From Woeseiaceae bacterium (lineage in GTDB: Bacteria > Pseudomonadota > Gammaproteobacteria > Steroidobacterales > Woeseiaceae), in assembly GCA_021773035.1 (NCBI GenBank), contig JAJFKU010000064.1, forward strand, positions 1 through 64,000: a stretch of DNA of 64,000 bases, in the 5' to 3' direction. This document shows, piece by piece, positions 46,201 to 55,700 of this stretch. Made by a program: the position numbers and the translations under genes. The notes below the pieces were generated by a model. The model was not told the DNA's origin, did no database searches, and worked only from the letters and a program-made list of their open reading frames with translations. The stretch's first letter is position 1, and each line of letters opens with the position of its first letter.

Positions 46201-48303
46201 GAACGTAATCGTTGCAACGTTATCGGGGACACCGGCGTTCATGGCACCTGGAGTCGTGTCCTCGGGCGCATTGACCAGAATCCCATCGACGAGCGCTGAG
46301 CTCGCGCCATCTGGAACCGCTACACCATTCAACATCGTGCTATCGGCGACGTAGGTCGTGTCGGCTGGAATCTGGTCGACGATGTAGACGCCCGTTGCGT
46401 TATCGGTGCCGGCGTTCTGAACGGTAATCGTGTAGCGCAGCGCTTCGCCCGCGAGTAACACGTTGGGATTACCCTCGAGATAGGTCGAAATCTTCTCAAC
46501 GATGAACGACGGCGCCGACTGAATCGGAATTTCGGTAGGATCTTCGTCGCCTGCGACGTTCGGATCGGCCACGCCGTTGATGTACGGGTCGTCACTCAGC
46601 GCGATCGGATAGCCGTCAGCGGTCGCCTCCGACTGGTTGAGAACAATGCTGTCATTGGCAATGACAGGCGCCAGCTGAGCCTCGAACACGATAGACAGAG
46701 ACTCGCCCAGCCCGCCAATACTCAGGCCACTGATATCGAGGCGACCTGTTCCCGCACTACCGCCGTTTGCGTCAGAGTTATCGCTGCCATTGGCGGCCGA
46801 CGTAACAACGAGCGTTCCTGCCTCGAACATCGGCGTCGCGTTCAGGTTATCGAGCTCGTCAATAATTTCGAAACCGTCAATTGGGGTGGCGCCTGCATTT
46901 TCGATTCGCAATGTGTATTGAAGCGTATCGCCAGGCGTTGCGACAGTGCCCGGGTCCTCTCCGGTCGTTACATTTACGACCGTCTTCTCGAAGACAAGCG
47001 CAGGCAAGTCGACTGTGACACTGTGCGCGTCCTCGTGGTCCCCGACGCCCACGGTGCCGTCGGTCAATGTCCGCCTGTACGTGGTCGACGCATCGGAGTT
47101 AAACCACTCGGTCGCTGCGGCGACGTTCGTCAGAATGACGCCATCCTGGGAGTCGGCGTCAAGTTGAGTGCGATACGCGATCATCAGACGCTCGTTCACG
47201 CCAATCACCGAGGCTGCGCTCAGTGTGCTGAATGTAAGCTCGCATGCGACGCCGTTGTAGGTGAGTGAGTAATCCACCCCCTGCACCAGCGGACCTTTTC
47301 CAGGCACCGGTGTGGCGCCGTCTGCCGCGAAAACACGTGCGCTCTGAAGCTCTGGCGCCGTGTCGCACATGCCGCCGGTCGGGCTGTCGGGTAGCTGGTC
47401 GATGAGCGTCGCGGTGTACGCGTCGGACTCACTCTCGTTCAGCGCACCGATGACGAAATCACCCCACTCTCCCAGACGCATCGTTGCCGGGCCCGTCTTC
47501 GAAACCGTGAGTCCCGGTGGCAATGTAAATTCACCGACCAGGCCTGAGCTGTTGACGGTGTCGCCCTCGCTTGTGATGAATTCGTCGACGGGACTACCGT
47601 TGTCCAGAAAGCTCATCTCCAACGTGTAATCCACGCCATCGACGTTGAACGTCGTGGGCGCGGCGGAGGCGACGATCGTCACACGGTCCGTGCACCCTTC
47701 TCCGGGTGGTGTCGGATAGGGACAGGGGTCCAGATTGTTCGGCGTTTCCTCGTGATTTAACGTGAAGGTGAAATTCAGCGGACCGGTTGGCACACCGTCA
47801 ACGGCAAGCACGAGCAGCACGTCGAGCTCAGCCGAAACCAGGGAAGGTTCGCCGACGGTGAAATTCCGATGTTGAAACGTCCCAAGCGAAAAGTACGGGA
47901 TAGCTCCCGGCAAATCGAAGGGCGGCGGAAGCGTTGCGATGAAGTCATAGCCGCTTTGCTGGCCCGTTGTCGTGCCCCAGCTGATGCTCGAGGTCGGGTC
48001 GCCGTTCGTGATGACAGGATCGCCCGGCTGGCTTCCGGGTATGCTATCGACCGGGTCACGCCAGGACCCGACAACGGATACGAACGTGATCTCGGCTGCC
48101 CACGCGCTCCCGGCTGGGACCAATGCGACCGCTGCAAGAACCGATAAAGCCAGGATGATGAATAGCTTCTTCACTGCCACGACCGGCGATTGTCGCGCCA
48201 TATGCTGCCGTGCCACGATCGAGATCGCAGGGTGCAGAACGCGTGCAAATTTACTGCTTCGGGCCATTTTATTCGCCAACAATCCTTGTACGCACGTCCT
48301 CAT
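43294..48303 (-). CDS. Giant DUF11-repeat surface protein
   Basis: 1669 residues in the long form. The signal peptide (FIILALSVLAAVALVPAG then SAWA) begins near residue 43, so the real start may be an internal ATG at 48267 or 48201. A domain resembling choice-of-anchor K follows. About six DUF11-type repeats run from about 280 to 1060 (e.g. VIDQIPADTTYVADSTMLNG). Two SdrD B-like CNA modules are present (SGDVWHDADHDNTPGG; TGKVFNDANRDGYQDAGEEG). The C-terminus holds an OmpA-like piece (LRLSYVADVEPEALVEQRLA). It is probably a long extracellular or cell-surface stalk. A riboswitch-like leader lies just upstream. Confidence 0.82.
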   Translation of the reverse strand: MRTCVQGLLANKMARSSKFARVLHPAISIVARQHMARQSPVVAVKKLFIILALSVLAAVALVPAGSAWAAEITFVSVVGSWRDPVDSIPGSQPGDPVITNGDPTSSISWGTTTGQQSGYDFIATLPPPFDLPGAIPYFSLGTFQHRNFTVGEPSLVSAELDVLLVLAVDGVPTGPLNFTFTLNHEETPNNLDPCPYPTPPGEGCTDRVTIVASAAPTTFNVDGVDYTLEMSFLDNGSPVDEFITSEGDTVNSSGLVGEFTLPPGLTVSKTGPATMRLGEWGDFVIGALNESESDAYTATLIDQLPDSPTGGMCDTAPELQSARVFAADGATPVPGKGPLVQGVDYSLTYNGVACELTFSTLSAASVIGVNERLMIAYRTQLDADSQDGVILTNVAAATEWFNSDASTTYRRTLTDGTVGVGDHEDAHSVTVDLPALVFEKTVVNVTTGEDPGTVATPGDTLQYTLRIENAGATPIDGFEIIDELDNLNATPMFEAGTLVVTSAANGSDNSDANGGSAGTGRLDISGLSIGGLGESLSIVFEAQLAPVIANDSIVLNQSEATADGYPIALSDDPYINGVADPNVAGDEDPTEIPIQSAPSFIVEKISTYLEGNPNVLLAGEALRYTITVQNAGTDNATGVYIVDQIPADTTYVADSTMLNGVAVPDGASSALVDGILVNAPEDTTPGAMNAGVPDNVATITFDVVVNAGVADGTVISNQAFVSAVDQGIADIPSDDPRTEVADDPTLDVVGNFPLLFAVKSAALQIDNGSPGIVDPDDTLRYTITVYNNGSVPATIVELFDDVPAYTSYVADSTTLNGAPIGRPDGGVFPLAARIDVSSTDLPLPGPGEGVLSPGESAVVQFDLLVNTDAARGSLIVNQATVYSAEVANLLTDGDGNPATGPEPTVVVVGDAQALTIVKELSVVGGGAAIAGATLEYVVTVQNIGLVPALFVTIRDDLDETNPDYLTYVDQSATLNGLAAGVSFAAPVITADYYATYGALGPGETAVLRFRAIINPNLVEGTTIVNTARVYWDDPEQTAEATIMIDVGAMPNAGMLSGDVWHDADHDNTPGGIERSLEGWLVELLLDDQPVRSMVTNADGYYLFANVTPNYASGQTYTLRFSAPGAVSTTALLGQTDSDFTDGQQRIDDIDVQEGSNLLALNMPVDPNGVIYDSVARTPVNGATVTLVDARNGVPLPAACFDDPNHQGQVTVGSGYYKFDINFSDPACPSGLNYLLQVTAPDVSFVPGVSLLIPPSSDETTLPFDVPSCPGSAADAVAGTLQTCEAQSSEFAPPASVPAQDSATDYYLFVSLDSSQSPGSSQLFNNHLPLDPRLGGAVAITKTTPMLNVTRGQLVPYVITISNTFGVALQDVNVIDRFPAGFRYIEGSARFDDQPLEPTIVGRELVWSDFTLDVDGRHTIKLLLAAGAGVTEGEFANRAQVVNSILGSAISEEASATVRIIPDPTFDCTDVTGKVFNDANRDGYQDAGEEGLAAVRLVTARGLVASTDSYGRYHITCAIVPNESRGSNFVLKIDDRTLPSGFRPSTRPVQVQRATRGKSLRMNFGASIHRVVGLDVADAVFEPDSTTMRQQWVPRISLLLEELQKSPATLRLSYVADVEPEALVEQRLAILKSQITSAWEETGCCYELVIEPEIHWRLGGPVKRQQGGEQ

Positions 48304-48329
48304 CCTGAGAACGGACCGTGTTAATCGCG

Positions 48330-48412
48330 GTCGTGGAGCGATCCCGCTACCTTGGAGCTGCCGCTCGTCGGGCCGGTGGCTTTATCTGTTTGCTTGATTC
48401 CTAGCATGACTA
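48330..48412 (-). ncRNA. Candidate c-di-GMP-I (GEMM)-like riboswitch, shortened
   Basis: In the 209-nt gap before the DUF11 gene the leftward strand reads GTCATGC, then GCAAAC, then TAAAGCCACCGGCC, then GCAGCTCCAAGGTAGCGGGA flanked by GAGCG and CGCTC. This follows the order of conserved blocks in the c-di-GMP-I aptamer (CAAAGCC-CCGGCC and the GGUAGCGGG tetraloop receptor within a closing helix). The hairpin that carries the GNRA tetraloop between GCAAAC and AAAGCC appears to be missing. It may be a divergent, decayed or variant-ligand aptamer. c-di-GMP control would suit a surface protein. Confidence 0.42.
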
Positions 48413-48512
48413 TGGCGCAACAACTGCTAGCAAAAGGTGAACTGCATCACACCTTGTTGGTTTGACGATAATTGGGGCAAAAGTGTGTTTACTTACGGGT
48501 GCTTAGCAACGG

Positions 48513-49913
48513 TTAGGCTGCGGGCAGGAAGTCAATTGGGTAGATTATGGTAACTGCTACGATGTCTTCTTTCGCACCGAAATCGAAGCCGATAACGCGC
48601 TCCACTACTTGCTGTGCGAGGGCAGGTGCGTTCATATCGGATGACTGTAAGACACAGAACGAAACGCTGCCGTCCGGTTCAATGGTTAGCTTCAGGATAA
48701 CCTGTCCGCGAAGCGTCGGGTCTTTACGTAACTCTCGATTATAGAGTCGGTAGAGCGATGCCTTGTAGCGATCGAATACGATCTGGATTTCTTCGTCTGT
48801 GCGGCCGGCGAACGAACCGCCACTGCGAGGCCGATCTGACGAACCGCTGCCGCCAGTTCCGATTGAGCTCGCGACACGCGAAATCTCTACGCCCTCAATG
48901 CCGCCACCACCGCCGCCCACATCCCGGCTGATGTCAGCGAGATTAATCCCGCCGCTCGAACCTGGCGCGTTCGTCGTAACCATAGAACGTGAGGGGCGTC
49001 CGGTTGCGTCAGTTCCCGCACTGCTGAATCGAGCTTGCGACCCAATCTGTGTACTGGCACGCAAATTCGAGCTCTCTGCGAAGCTATCGCGAAAAGCCAG
49101 AATACCTTTGGACCTGACCTGCTCTTTGGTATCAACCGGTTCGTTGCTCGCTACGGCCGGTTGGTCCACGATCTCTGGGGGTGTCTCATCGGGAGGTGTC
49201 TCAGCCAGTTCTTCCGGTTCCGGAAGCTCTTCCTCGAATACCAGCTGTGGCGCCGGCTCGGGTTCCGGCTGCGCTCGTTGTTGCTCGACCAATCTTGCAA
49301 CGCGCTCCGGAACTTCAATAATCTGCTCTCGTTCAATGATTGGAATAGCGATCGCACCGAGAATAGCTGCGATACCGAATGAAGCAGCAAGTGATGACCA
49401 CAGTGACTTGCGAAAGCGCTGATCTTCTTCATTACCACGCGTCCATGGCATAACCAGATCGTGATTCGGGACGTCTGTTAGTTCGCGCTCAATCAGCCAC
49501 TCATTCTTGCGATTTTCCTGTTGCTCGATAACGTCGAGCAATTCATAGTGGAATTGATCCAGCTCCTGATTCTGTTCGCCTATGTCTTCCAGAATCTCGT
49601 CCCGCCGGTCCTCCGTTCGGGCAATCTCGGCGGCATAGGCCTCTATCCTTTCGCCCGCGCTCGCCAGCGCCTTACTGCCCGCCTGCGGTCCTTCCCGAGA
49701 GCCCCAAAAAAGATCTGCAGCACCGATATTCTCAAGCTCTGCAAGCGACCGACATACCTGGCCAAGCACATCAAATTCGTGACCTTTATCAGCGAGAGCC
49801 TGCAGTTCGTCGTTCACGCGCTGCAGTTTGGTCTCAAGGCCCGACAGCCGTTGCTCGGACTCCTCAGACCGGCTCCGTATCGACTGTTCCTTGTTTACAA
49901 GTTCTTCGGTCAC
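48513..49913 (-). CDS. AgmX/TonB-like energy-transducing protein
   Basis: 466 residues, GTG start. Residues 1-140 are a cytoplasmic coiled coil, 171-193 a single transmembrane helix. Then come a Pro/Glu-rich periplasmic stretch (about 205-260), a Ser/Gly-rich linker (300-370) and a C-terminal domain (371-462: DEEIQIVFDRYKASLYRLYN, then LRGQVILKLTIEPDGSVSF). The last domain matches the AgmX/PglI C-terminal family with a TonB-like fold. It follows the two ExbD genes by 18 nt. It should couple the proton-driven ExbB/ExbD motor to outer-membrane partners. The cytoplasmic coiled coil is not found in TonB and recalls Glt-type proteins. Confidence 0.85.
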   Translation of the reverse strand: MTEELVNKEQSIRSRSEESEQRLSGLETKLQRVNDELQALADKGHEFDVLGQVCRSLAELENIGAADLFWGSREGPQAGSKALASAGERIEAYAAEIARTEDRRDEILEDIGEQNQELDQFHYELLDVIEQQENRKNEWLIERELTDVPNHDLVMPWTRGNEEDQRFRKSLWSSLAASFGIAAILGAIAIPIIEREQIIEVPERVARLVEQQRAQPEPEPAPQLVFEEELPEPEELAETPPDETPPEIVDQPAVASNEPVDTKEQVRSKGILAFRDSFAESSNLRASTQIGSQARFSSAGTDATGRPSRSMVTTNAPGSSGGINLADISRDVGGGGGGIEGVEISRVASSIGTGGSGSSDRPRSGGSFAGRTDEEIQIVFDRYKASLYRLYNRELRKDPTLRGQVILKLTIEPDGSVSFCVLQSSDMNAPALAQQVVERVIGFDFGAKEDIVAVTIIYPIDFLPAA

Positions 49914-49931
49914 ACTGTTACCTTGGCGGCG

Positions 49932-50438
49932 CTAGTTTGCCGCAACCTGAGTGCCGCCTTTCTGTATCACTGCCAGAGAGACGTTCTCGAACCCTTCACC
50001 GGTACAGGTCGACATGATTGTCTTGATGACAATAAACGGTACGGACTTGTCCGCAAGGATGGTTACTTCCTGGCTGGTCGACACAATTCGTGTACTTGTG
50101 CCAATGACACTTTCCTTTAGTTCCGCAAGGCGAGCTGCGATCGGGTCGAGGGCGCTTGCCTTGTCTGCGATGATTTCGTCAACCATCGCTACCAGTTGAC
50201 CTTGTACCAGTACCTCGGTTGGGCTGATAAAGATCACCACTGTTTCGCGTGGTTTGGACTCGACACGTGACTCCGGAAGGCTGACTTCCTTCGGCGTATC
50301 AAGGACCTCTACTGAACCCGAATTGACGAGCAGGAAAAACACCAGGATGGTAAAAACATCCATGAGAGACGTCAGATTCATTTTCCCGATCTTCAAACGA
50401 TTGCGACCCATGCGCTTGATACGACGTGAATCCCTCAT
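49932..50438 (-). CDS. ExbD/TolR-family motor protein (Asp-containing)
   Basis: 168 residues. One transmembrane helix starts after KMNLTSLMDVFTILVFFLLV and carries the conserved Asp (Asp27) that takes part in proton flow in ExbD/TolR proteins. A periplasmic domain of about 120 residues follows, with the VSLPES and TILADKSVPF segments typical of the family. An in-frame internal ATG could shorten it by about 10 residues. Its start overlaps the preceding exbD-like gene by 4 nt. Two ExbD paralogues with one ExbB match the AglQRS/TolQR-like motors. Confidence 0.9.
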   Translation of the reverse strand: MRDSRRIKRMGRNRLKIGKMNLTSLMDVFTILVFFLLVNSGSVEVLDTPKEVSLPESRVESKPRETVVIFISPTEVLVQGQLVAMVDEIIADKASALDPIAARLAELKESVIGTSTRIVSTSQEVTILADKSVPFIVIKTIMSTCTGEGFENVSLAVIQKGGTQVAAN

Positions 50439-50926
50439 GGGGCTTCGCCTACGGAAATGTCCGAGAACAACGCATATAGCTCGTACTCATTCTCAACGCC
50501 TGTCGGTACTTCTACAGTTCGAACAACATCCATAACCTGAATCAGGTAGTCGTACGGTACGAAGGGTTCCATTAACACTGACGCAGTATCGATGTTCGGA
50601 TATTCCTGCTTCAGCGCGACCATCATTTGCGACAGTTCATCAAGGTCGTATTCATCATCCTTCTTCGGGACAGTCGCGATGATCGATTTTCCATTACTGA
50701 TTTCGATCCCGGGTTCCCGGACGATGACTTCAACCCTGAAGCTTTCGACTTGCGGCGCAGCGCCACTGGCATTGCTTGGCAAGTCCAGTTCCACGATGGT
50801 CAGTCGTGAAAAAACTGCCGTAATAAGAAGAAACGGAATCAATACCACCATCAGATTCAAGAACGTGGTGACGTCGATTTCGTAGTCGTTTCCCTTACGA
50901 CGCTTGTAATGATGCTTGCGGGCCAT
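50435..50926 (-). CDS. ExbD/TolR-family protein lacking the conserved Asp
   Basis: 163 residues with a basic N-terminus, one transmembrane helix (VTTFLNLMVVLIPFLLITAV) and a periplasmic domain. The residue at the position of the ExbD Asp is Asn24. The paralogue encoded next keeps the Asp, so the two probably form a mixed dimer with one proton-active chain. It lies 5 nt after the ExbB gene and overlaps the second ExbD gene by 4 nt. In the Myxococcus Agl motor there are likewise two TolR-like subunits, though I cannot assign orthology from sequence alone. Confidence 0.88.
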   Translation of the reverse strand: MARKHHYKRRKGNDYEIDVTTFLNLMVVLIPFLLITAVFSRLTIVELDLPSNASGAAPQVESFRVEVIVREPGIEISNGKSIIATVPKKDDEYDLDELSQMMVALKQEYPNIDTASVLMEPFVPYDYLIQVMDVVRTVEVPTGVENEYELYALFSDISVGEAP

Positions 50927-50931
50927 TTTGC

Positions 50932-51585
50932 TTACGCCGCAGCAGTTGTACGCTGTGCCCGTCTCGAGAACACGTTCAACGCCTTAACCGTTGCCATCTC
51001 GAGGCTATCTACGATGTCGCCCGTCTTGCTTGTCAGAACCGCGTGTACGATCAGCAACGGAATTGCGACCATGAGTCCGAATGCCGTGGTGTTCATCGCA
51101 ACAGAAATACTGGCCGACAACAGGTCGGCTTTTTCCGCCGGGTTCGCATTGGCGACAGCCGTGAAAGCCTGGATAAGGCCCATAATCGTACCGAGCAAGC
51201 CGAGAAGCGTTGCGATACTCGAAGCCAGTGCTACGTAGGGTGTACGTTTTTCGAGGCGTGGCACGATCTGCATCATGCTCTCCTCCATCGCGATCTCAAT
51301 ATCTTCGCGTCGTCGCACTCCGCCCTGCATTGACAGACCCATGTTCAAGACCTGCGAGATCGTTGATTCGTCCTCACCGGTCATTGCCCGCGCCTCGTTG
51401 AACTCTCCGTTGTCCAACAATGGCTGTACCTTGTCCCAGACCACCTGGTTCTTGCTCGTAATCACCGTAAGCGTTACGAAGCGTTCAACGGCTATTGCTA
51501 CGCCAAACGCGAATACCAGAAGAATCGGATACATGAACAAACCACCCGTTGCGAAGAAGGCTACAATCGAATAGAAAAAGTCCAT
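50932..51585 (-). CDS. MotA/TolQ/ExbB proton-channel protein
   Basis: About 217 residues from the ATG at 51585, which has GAGG about 9 nt upstream; the frame extends to a TTG at 51621 without support. Three transmembrane helices are visible: FFATGGLFMYPILLVFAFGV, the ATLLGLLGTIMGLIQAF pore helix and MNTTAFGLMVAIPLLIVHAV. The Gly-x-x-Gly-T and Thr-Thr pore residues of the family are present. It is the first of the motor genes. A 186-nt gap with a stem-loop separates it from the preceding small exported protein gene, so an internal promoter or processing site is likely. Confidence 0.93.
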   Translation of the reverse strand: MDFFYSIVAFFATGGLFMYPILLVFAFGVAIAVERFVTLTVITSKNQVVWDKVQPLLDNGEFNEARAMTGEDESTISQVLNMGLSMQGGVRRREDIEIAMEESMMQIVPRLEKRTPYVALASSIATLLGLLGTIMGLIQAFTAVANANPAEKADLLSASISVAMNTTAFGLMVAIPLLIVHAVLTSKTGDIVDSLEMATVKALNVFSRRAQRTTAAA

Positions 51586-51648
51586 CTCAAAATCCTCGAT
51601 TAACAGAATATTCCGGCTCAACCGCCGGATAAGGGCCAGATTAGACCC

Positions 51649-51672
51649 GCGTCACAGGGAATTACGTGACGC
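51649..51672 (-). other. Stem-loop ahead of the ExbB gene
   Basis: GCGTCAC (51649-51655) pairs perfectly with GTGACGC (51666-51672) around a 10-nt loop, in the 186-nt gap between two genes of the envelope operon. No T-run follows, so mRNA processing or partial attenuation is more likely than full termination. Confidence 0.5.
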
Positions 51673-51771
51673 AGCGCACGTTCGGGGATTATGTTCGTGG
51701 GAATCTGCGCTTCTATGGCTTACTTCACACGATCAGGGATTGCTAGCCCAGGCGGTCGTCGCCGAGCGAGT

Positions 51772-52098
51772 TTACTCGCCGGATCGAATCTCGAAGTACT
51801 CCAGCTCGCGAAGGAAAACTTCCTTGTCAACCGGCTGAGCCCGGTCGTCAAGTGTATCGGTCAAGCCGATATCGTCGCCCATCTCCGAGGATTTCCAGGG
51901 GACGATTACCAGGGACTTGGGCGTCTCTTCGTTGCCGAGAATTGACATGCCCGACATTTTCTTCGGACCCGTATCCTCCCGAACTTCCGGCTCCTCCTCG
52001 GAGACGGTATCCGTGTCAGTTTGCTCGGCTTCTTCCTCGGCAATCGCCAGTGAGAAGAACAGCAACAGGGTCAACATCGAACTGAGTTTCGTCTTCAT
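51772..52098 (-). CDS. Small acidic exported protein of the envelope operon
   Basis: 108 residues with a signal peptide (LTLLLFFSLAIAEEEAE). The mature part starts with a Glu/Asp/Thr-rich stretch, then KKMSGMSILGNEETPKSLVI, the PWKSSEMGDD segment and a C-terminal helix (VDKEVFLRELEYFEIR). It has no recognised domain. It lies 8 nt after the TPR lipoprotein gene and upstream of the motor genes, so it is likely a periplasmic accessory subunit of the same machine. Confidence 0.7.
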   Translation of the reverse strand: MKTKLSSMLTLLLFFSLAIAEEEAEQTDTDTVSEEEPEVREDTGPKKMSGMSILGNEETPKSLVIVPWKSSEMGDDIGLTDTLDDRAQPVDKEVFLRELEYFEIRSGE

Positions 52099-52106
52099 GT
52101 AGATGC

Positions 52107-52757
52107 CTATTTCGCCATGCGATTACGCAGGTCGGTAATCCACATCTCTACTTCCGGATCGGTGGGCACCGTCGCCATGTACGCTTCGTACTGGTTCAAT
52201 GCACAGTTCAGATCCCCGAGATAAAGATCACAGAGAATCGCGAGATTTCTGCGTGCGTGATGATAGCCCGGGTATACATCGATCGCCGCTTCGTATCGCT
52301 GCTTCGCTTCCGCGAAACGCCCGGTTGCGCGGTACACGATTCCAAGCTCATTGAGTGCCACAGGATGACTCGAATTCAACTCAAGCGCCTGCAGGAGATA
52401 CTCTTCCGCCCTGTCAAGATCGCCCATGCGATGATGGGCGACGCCTAGATCTATCTTTGGTGCGGTGACGGTCGGTGCCGCGTCTGTCACTTGTTCGAGA
52501 ATGCTTATTCCCAGCTGCAGATTTCCATCGCGCAAATGCCGGAGCGCCTCGTAATACTGCAGGCGAATCGATTCCGTTACTTTTACTTCTTCTGTAATGG
52601 TAAAACCGACGGCCTCCTGGATTTCAATATTCGCTTCCTTACGCTGCGGTTTCGTCGTCGCATTACAAGCTGCGAGCGCGAATGTACCGATCACTGACAA
52701 AAGCAGGAGACGCGATCGCAGACTTGTTGTGTGTAGAGTTGATTTCATCAGTGCCAT
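52107..52757 (-). CDS. TPR lipoprotein of the envelope operon
   Basis: 216 residues. The signal peptide ends in a lipobox (ALAAC). Four or more tetratricopeptide repeats cover about 65-210 (e.g. GDLDRAEEYLLQALELNSSH, then PVALNELGIVYRATGRFAEA). TPR lipoproteins act as scaffolds; in the Glt machinery GltE-type lipoproteins play this part, but orthology is not established here. It is 9 nt from the upstream large TPR lipoprotein gene and 8 nt from the downstream small protein gene, so the genes are co-transcribed. Confidence 0.82.
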   Translation of the reverse strand: MALMKSTLHTTSLRSRLLLLSVIGTFALAACNATTKPQRKEANIEIQEAVGFTITEEVKVTESIRLQYYEALRHLRDGNLQLGISILEQVTDAAPTVTAPKIDLGVAHHRMGDLDRAEEYLLQALELNSSHPVALNELGIVYRATGRFAEAKQRYEAAIDVYPGYHHARRNLAILCDLYLGDLNCALNQYEAYMATVPTDPEVEMWITDLRNRMAK

Positions 52758-52766
52758 TCCGTGCGT

Positions 52767-55700
52767 CTAATTACTGCTGACAATTCCGGTCACCGCTGCG
52801 ATCCTGGTCAGTTCCTTGTTTTCCAGCTGAGGATCTTCGGCGCCTGCTACACCCTCTCCTTCGACGCCCTTTCCGCCGACACCGAGGTCCGGTGCGACTG
52901 GCATTCGGTATGCAAAGACATCGATTGACTCGAGAAATCCATGGCTGCTTTCGTTTTTGGCGTAACGTCCTGGCATCAGGATTGCAAGTTCATCGAGGCT
53001 TTTCTGAATCCACGGGTTGTAGACGCCGGCTGCGAGAAGCTCGAAATTCGCTTCATGCACCGCGATCGCCTGTTCTTCGAAAGGCCATGCCTCTTCTTCG
53101 ATAACAAGTTCGTAATCTGACATCTCTGCCACTGACAGACCTGCGGGACGCTCTGACTCCATTAAGGACCGACTAAACTCCCGATAAGTTTCCGCAGTCA
53201 TGTAGGTCGCTGCGGCGGTGATATCAGATACCTCGTAGCTCACAAGGTCTTCGAGAACGGCGAGCGACTCATCCATTTTCGACTGCTTTCGAGCCAGGCT
53301 GGCCTCGAAGGGTTGTACAAGTTCAATAGCAGCAAACTGCTGATACTTTTGCTCAGCCAGCACCAGCGCGGCGCCACCTGCCAGGTAGCGACTGCGGTCC
53401 GTACGATCAACTCCGGCTTCTCTGTCGAATTCGACCATCGCGTTCAGGATTCGATTGTAGCGCTGATAATCGGCCCGCTCTTTGTAGATTTCCGACAGGC
53501 GCTTTTGCGTCTCCATCGCGTAGTCGATCGGCCGTGGATAGTCATTCACGTACTGCTCGTATACCCGCACCGCGTCAGCCATCGCGTCGGCTTCGTCATA
53601 CAGTTCGCCAGCGGTAAGCAGTGCCTCTCGACTCAATTCAACGTCATTCGCCTCGACGGATATACGTTCGTGCTCCGCAGCAGAGCGTGCTAGCTGTCCA
53701 TCCTCGCGATAGATGTGTGCGAGTTGTTTGGTAGCGTCGTTGTGCAATTGGTGATCAGGGTGCGCTGTCCTGAATTCTTCCAGCACACCGGCCGCCATAT
53801 TCCAGTCTTTCAGCTTCATCAATGCTGCTGCAGCGTCGTACTCCGCGCCAGTGCGAATCGTCGAAGTTGGCGCCAGGTCTTTGATGCGCAGGAAGTGATC
53901 AGCGGCTGCCCGGTAGTCTTCGAGCAGGTTGGCTTGTTCGGCTTGCTTGTAAATCGAGGCCGCGAGGCCGTCTATAACCGCCGGTCTTGATTCGTCATTT
54001 TCCGGCGTCAGATCAAGCACGTTTGCGTAGGCCAATTCCGCCTGTTGATACTCGGTGATATCGATGGACGAATGAGCAACAACCGCCCACGCGCCGCGGC
54101 GCAGATCCGGGTCGGTCTCGGGATAGCGTTTGATTAGTTTGCTGGCCGAATCGATGGCACGAATGAAGTCCTTCATCTCGTATAAATCATCTGCCGCTGC
54201 GCCCAGAACCGTTGGCGCCTGCTCATGCGCTACGAATGTATCGGCAAAACGCAGCGAACTTTCGACAGTTTGCTCCTTAACGTCGCGCTGAAGTGACCCC
54301 GTAGCTCGCGCCAACGCCTGCCGATAGGCGAACACGGCGGCATAACCTGCTGCGGACGCTTGGTCATGATCGCCATACTCGTATGCGGTGAGCTCATACT
54401 CATGCGCTGCATCGCCGAAATCTTCGTTTTCCAGCAGCAGGTCGGCCAGCTGGTAGTTAACCTGTGGTGTTTCCTCGTCCGAAGGGAACGAGCCGAGCAA
54501 CTGCCGGTACCAGCGATGCGCTTCGTCGAAATGTTGTCCCTTTTCGTCGACAAGAGCGTCATCCTGATAGAGCGCGTGATAGTGTCCGGCGAGATCGGCG
54601 AGATTCGCCTTCAGGAATCCTGCCACTTCGGGCGCGCTGTCAACATCGTGCCTGTTCCAATACTCCGATGACAAGGTATAGCGGGTCGCGAAATCCTTTT
54701 TTGCTTCAACAACGAGCAGCGGAAAGTTGGCCTCGTCGAATATCTCGACGACGCGCATACTGAAATACGGTGATCGCTGGTGATAGGGGTTCAGGTCGAT
54801 AAACGAGCGATACATGGATGCTGCATCGTCGTAACGCAACTTGTCGAAATAGAATTCACCAAGATTGCTGTAAATCTTATCGTCATAACTGCGGTGACCC
54901 TTTTCGGAAAAGTACTCGCCGACAACTTCCGGACCACCCAGATTCGAAAAGCTCAGGCTGATAACACGGAAAGTATCCGTAACGCGGTGCTCTTCATTTT
55001 GCTCGTCATGCTGCTCGAAGTCGTAGCCGATCGACTTTTGATAGTCGAGCAATGCGATAAATCTGTCCAGCGCCTCGTCATAGAACTGCTGTTTGTAGAG
55101 GGTCCAACCCATCTTATAGAGCGAAAGCTCGTAGTATGAGAAGTTGTCGCCCATGTGAATGACGGAATTGTATGCTACCTCCGCGTCGCGATATTTGCGC
55201 CGAACGAAGTAGTACTCGCCGCGCCTGAACTGGACTTCGTCAGCATATTTCGAATGCGGATACTCGCTGACAAATTGATTCATCACTTCCATCGCTTCGT
55301 CCGGCTGACCAATTTCGTCATAGGCGCGCGACATCTGATAGAGCACTTTGTCGTTTCGTTCGTAGTTGGGATAACGCTCAAGAATCTGCTTGTAGGTCGC
55401 TATGGCTTCGCGTGGTCCGGCGGGAATTTCCTCGCCGTCCACAGTTACCATTGTCGGTTCGCCATCTGTAGCTGGAACGAACATCTCGTCACGCCCTAGT
55501 GCACGCCGCTCAAACTCCTTGTCTGACTCGGACGACTCTGTTGTGCTGACTGCCGTCGGCTCGACGTCAGCGAACGTACGACGAGTCGCAATTTCCGGCG
55601 AGGCCATCTCACGAATCTCTCCGCTCCCCATAACACCGTAGGCCTGCTCAATTTGCAGATCAGCCAGCCTGCGCATCGCCTCTGGTGTTCTTTTGCTCTG

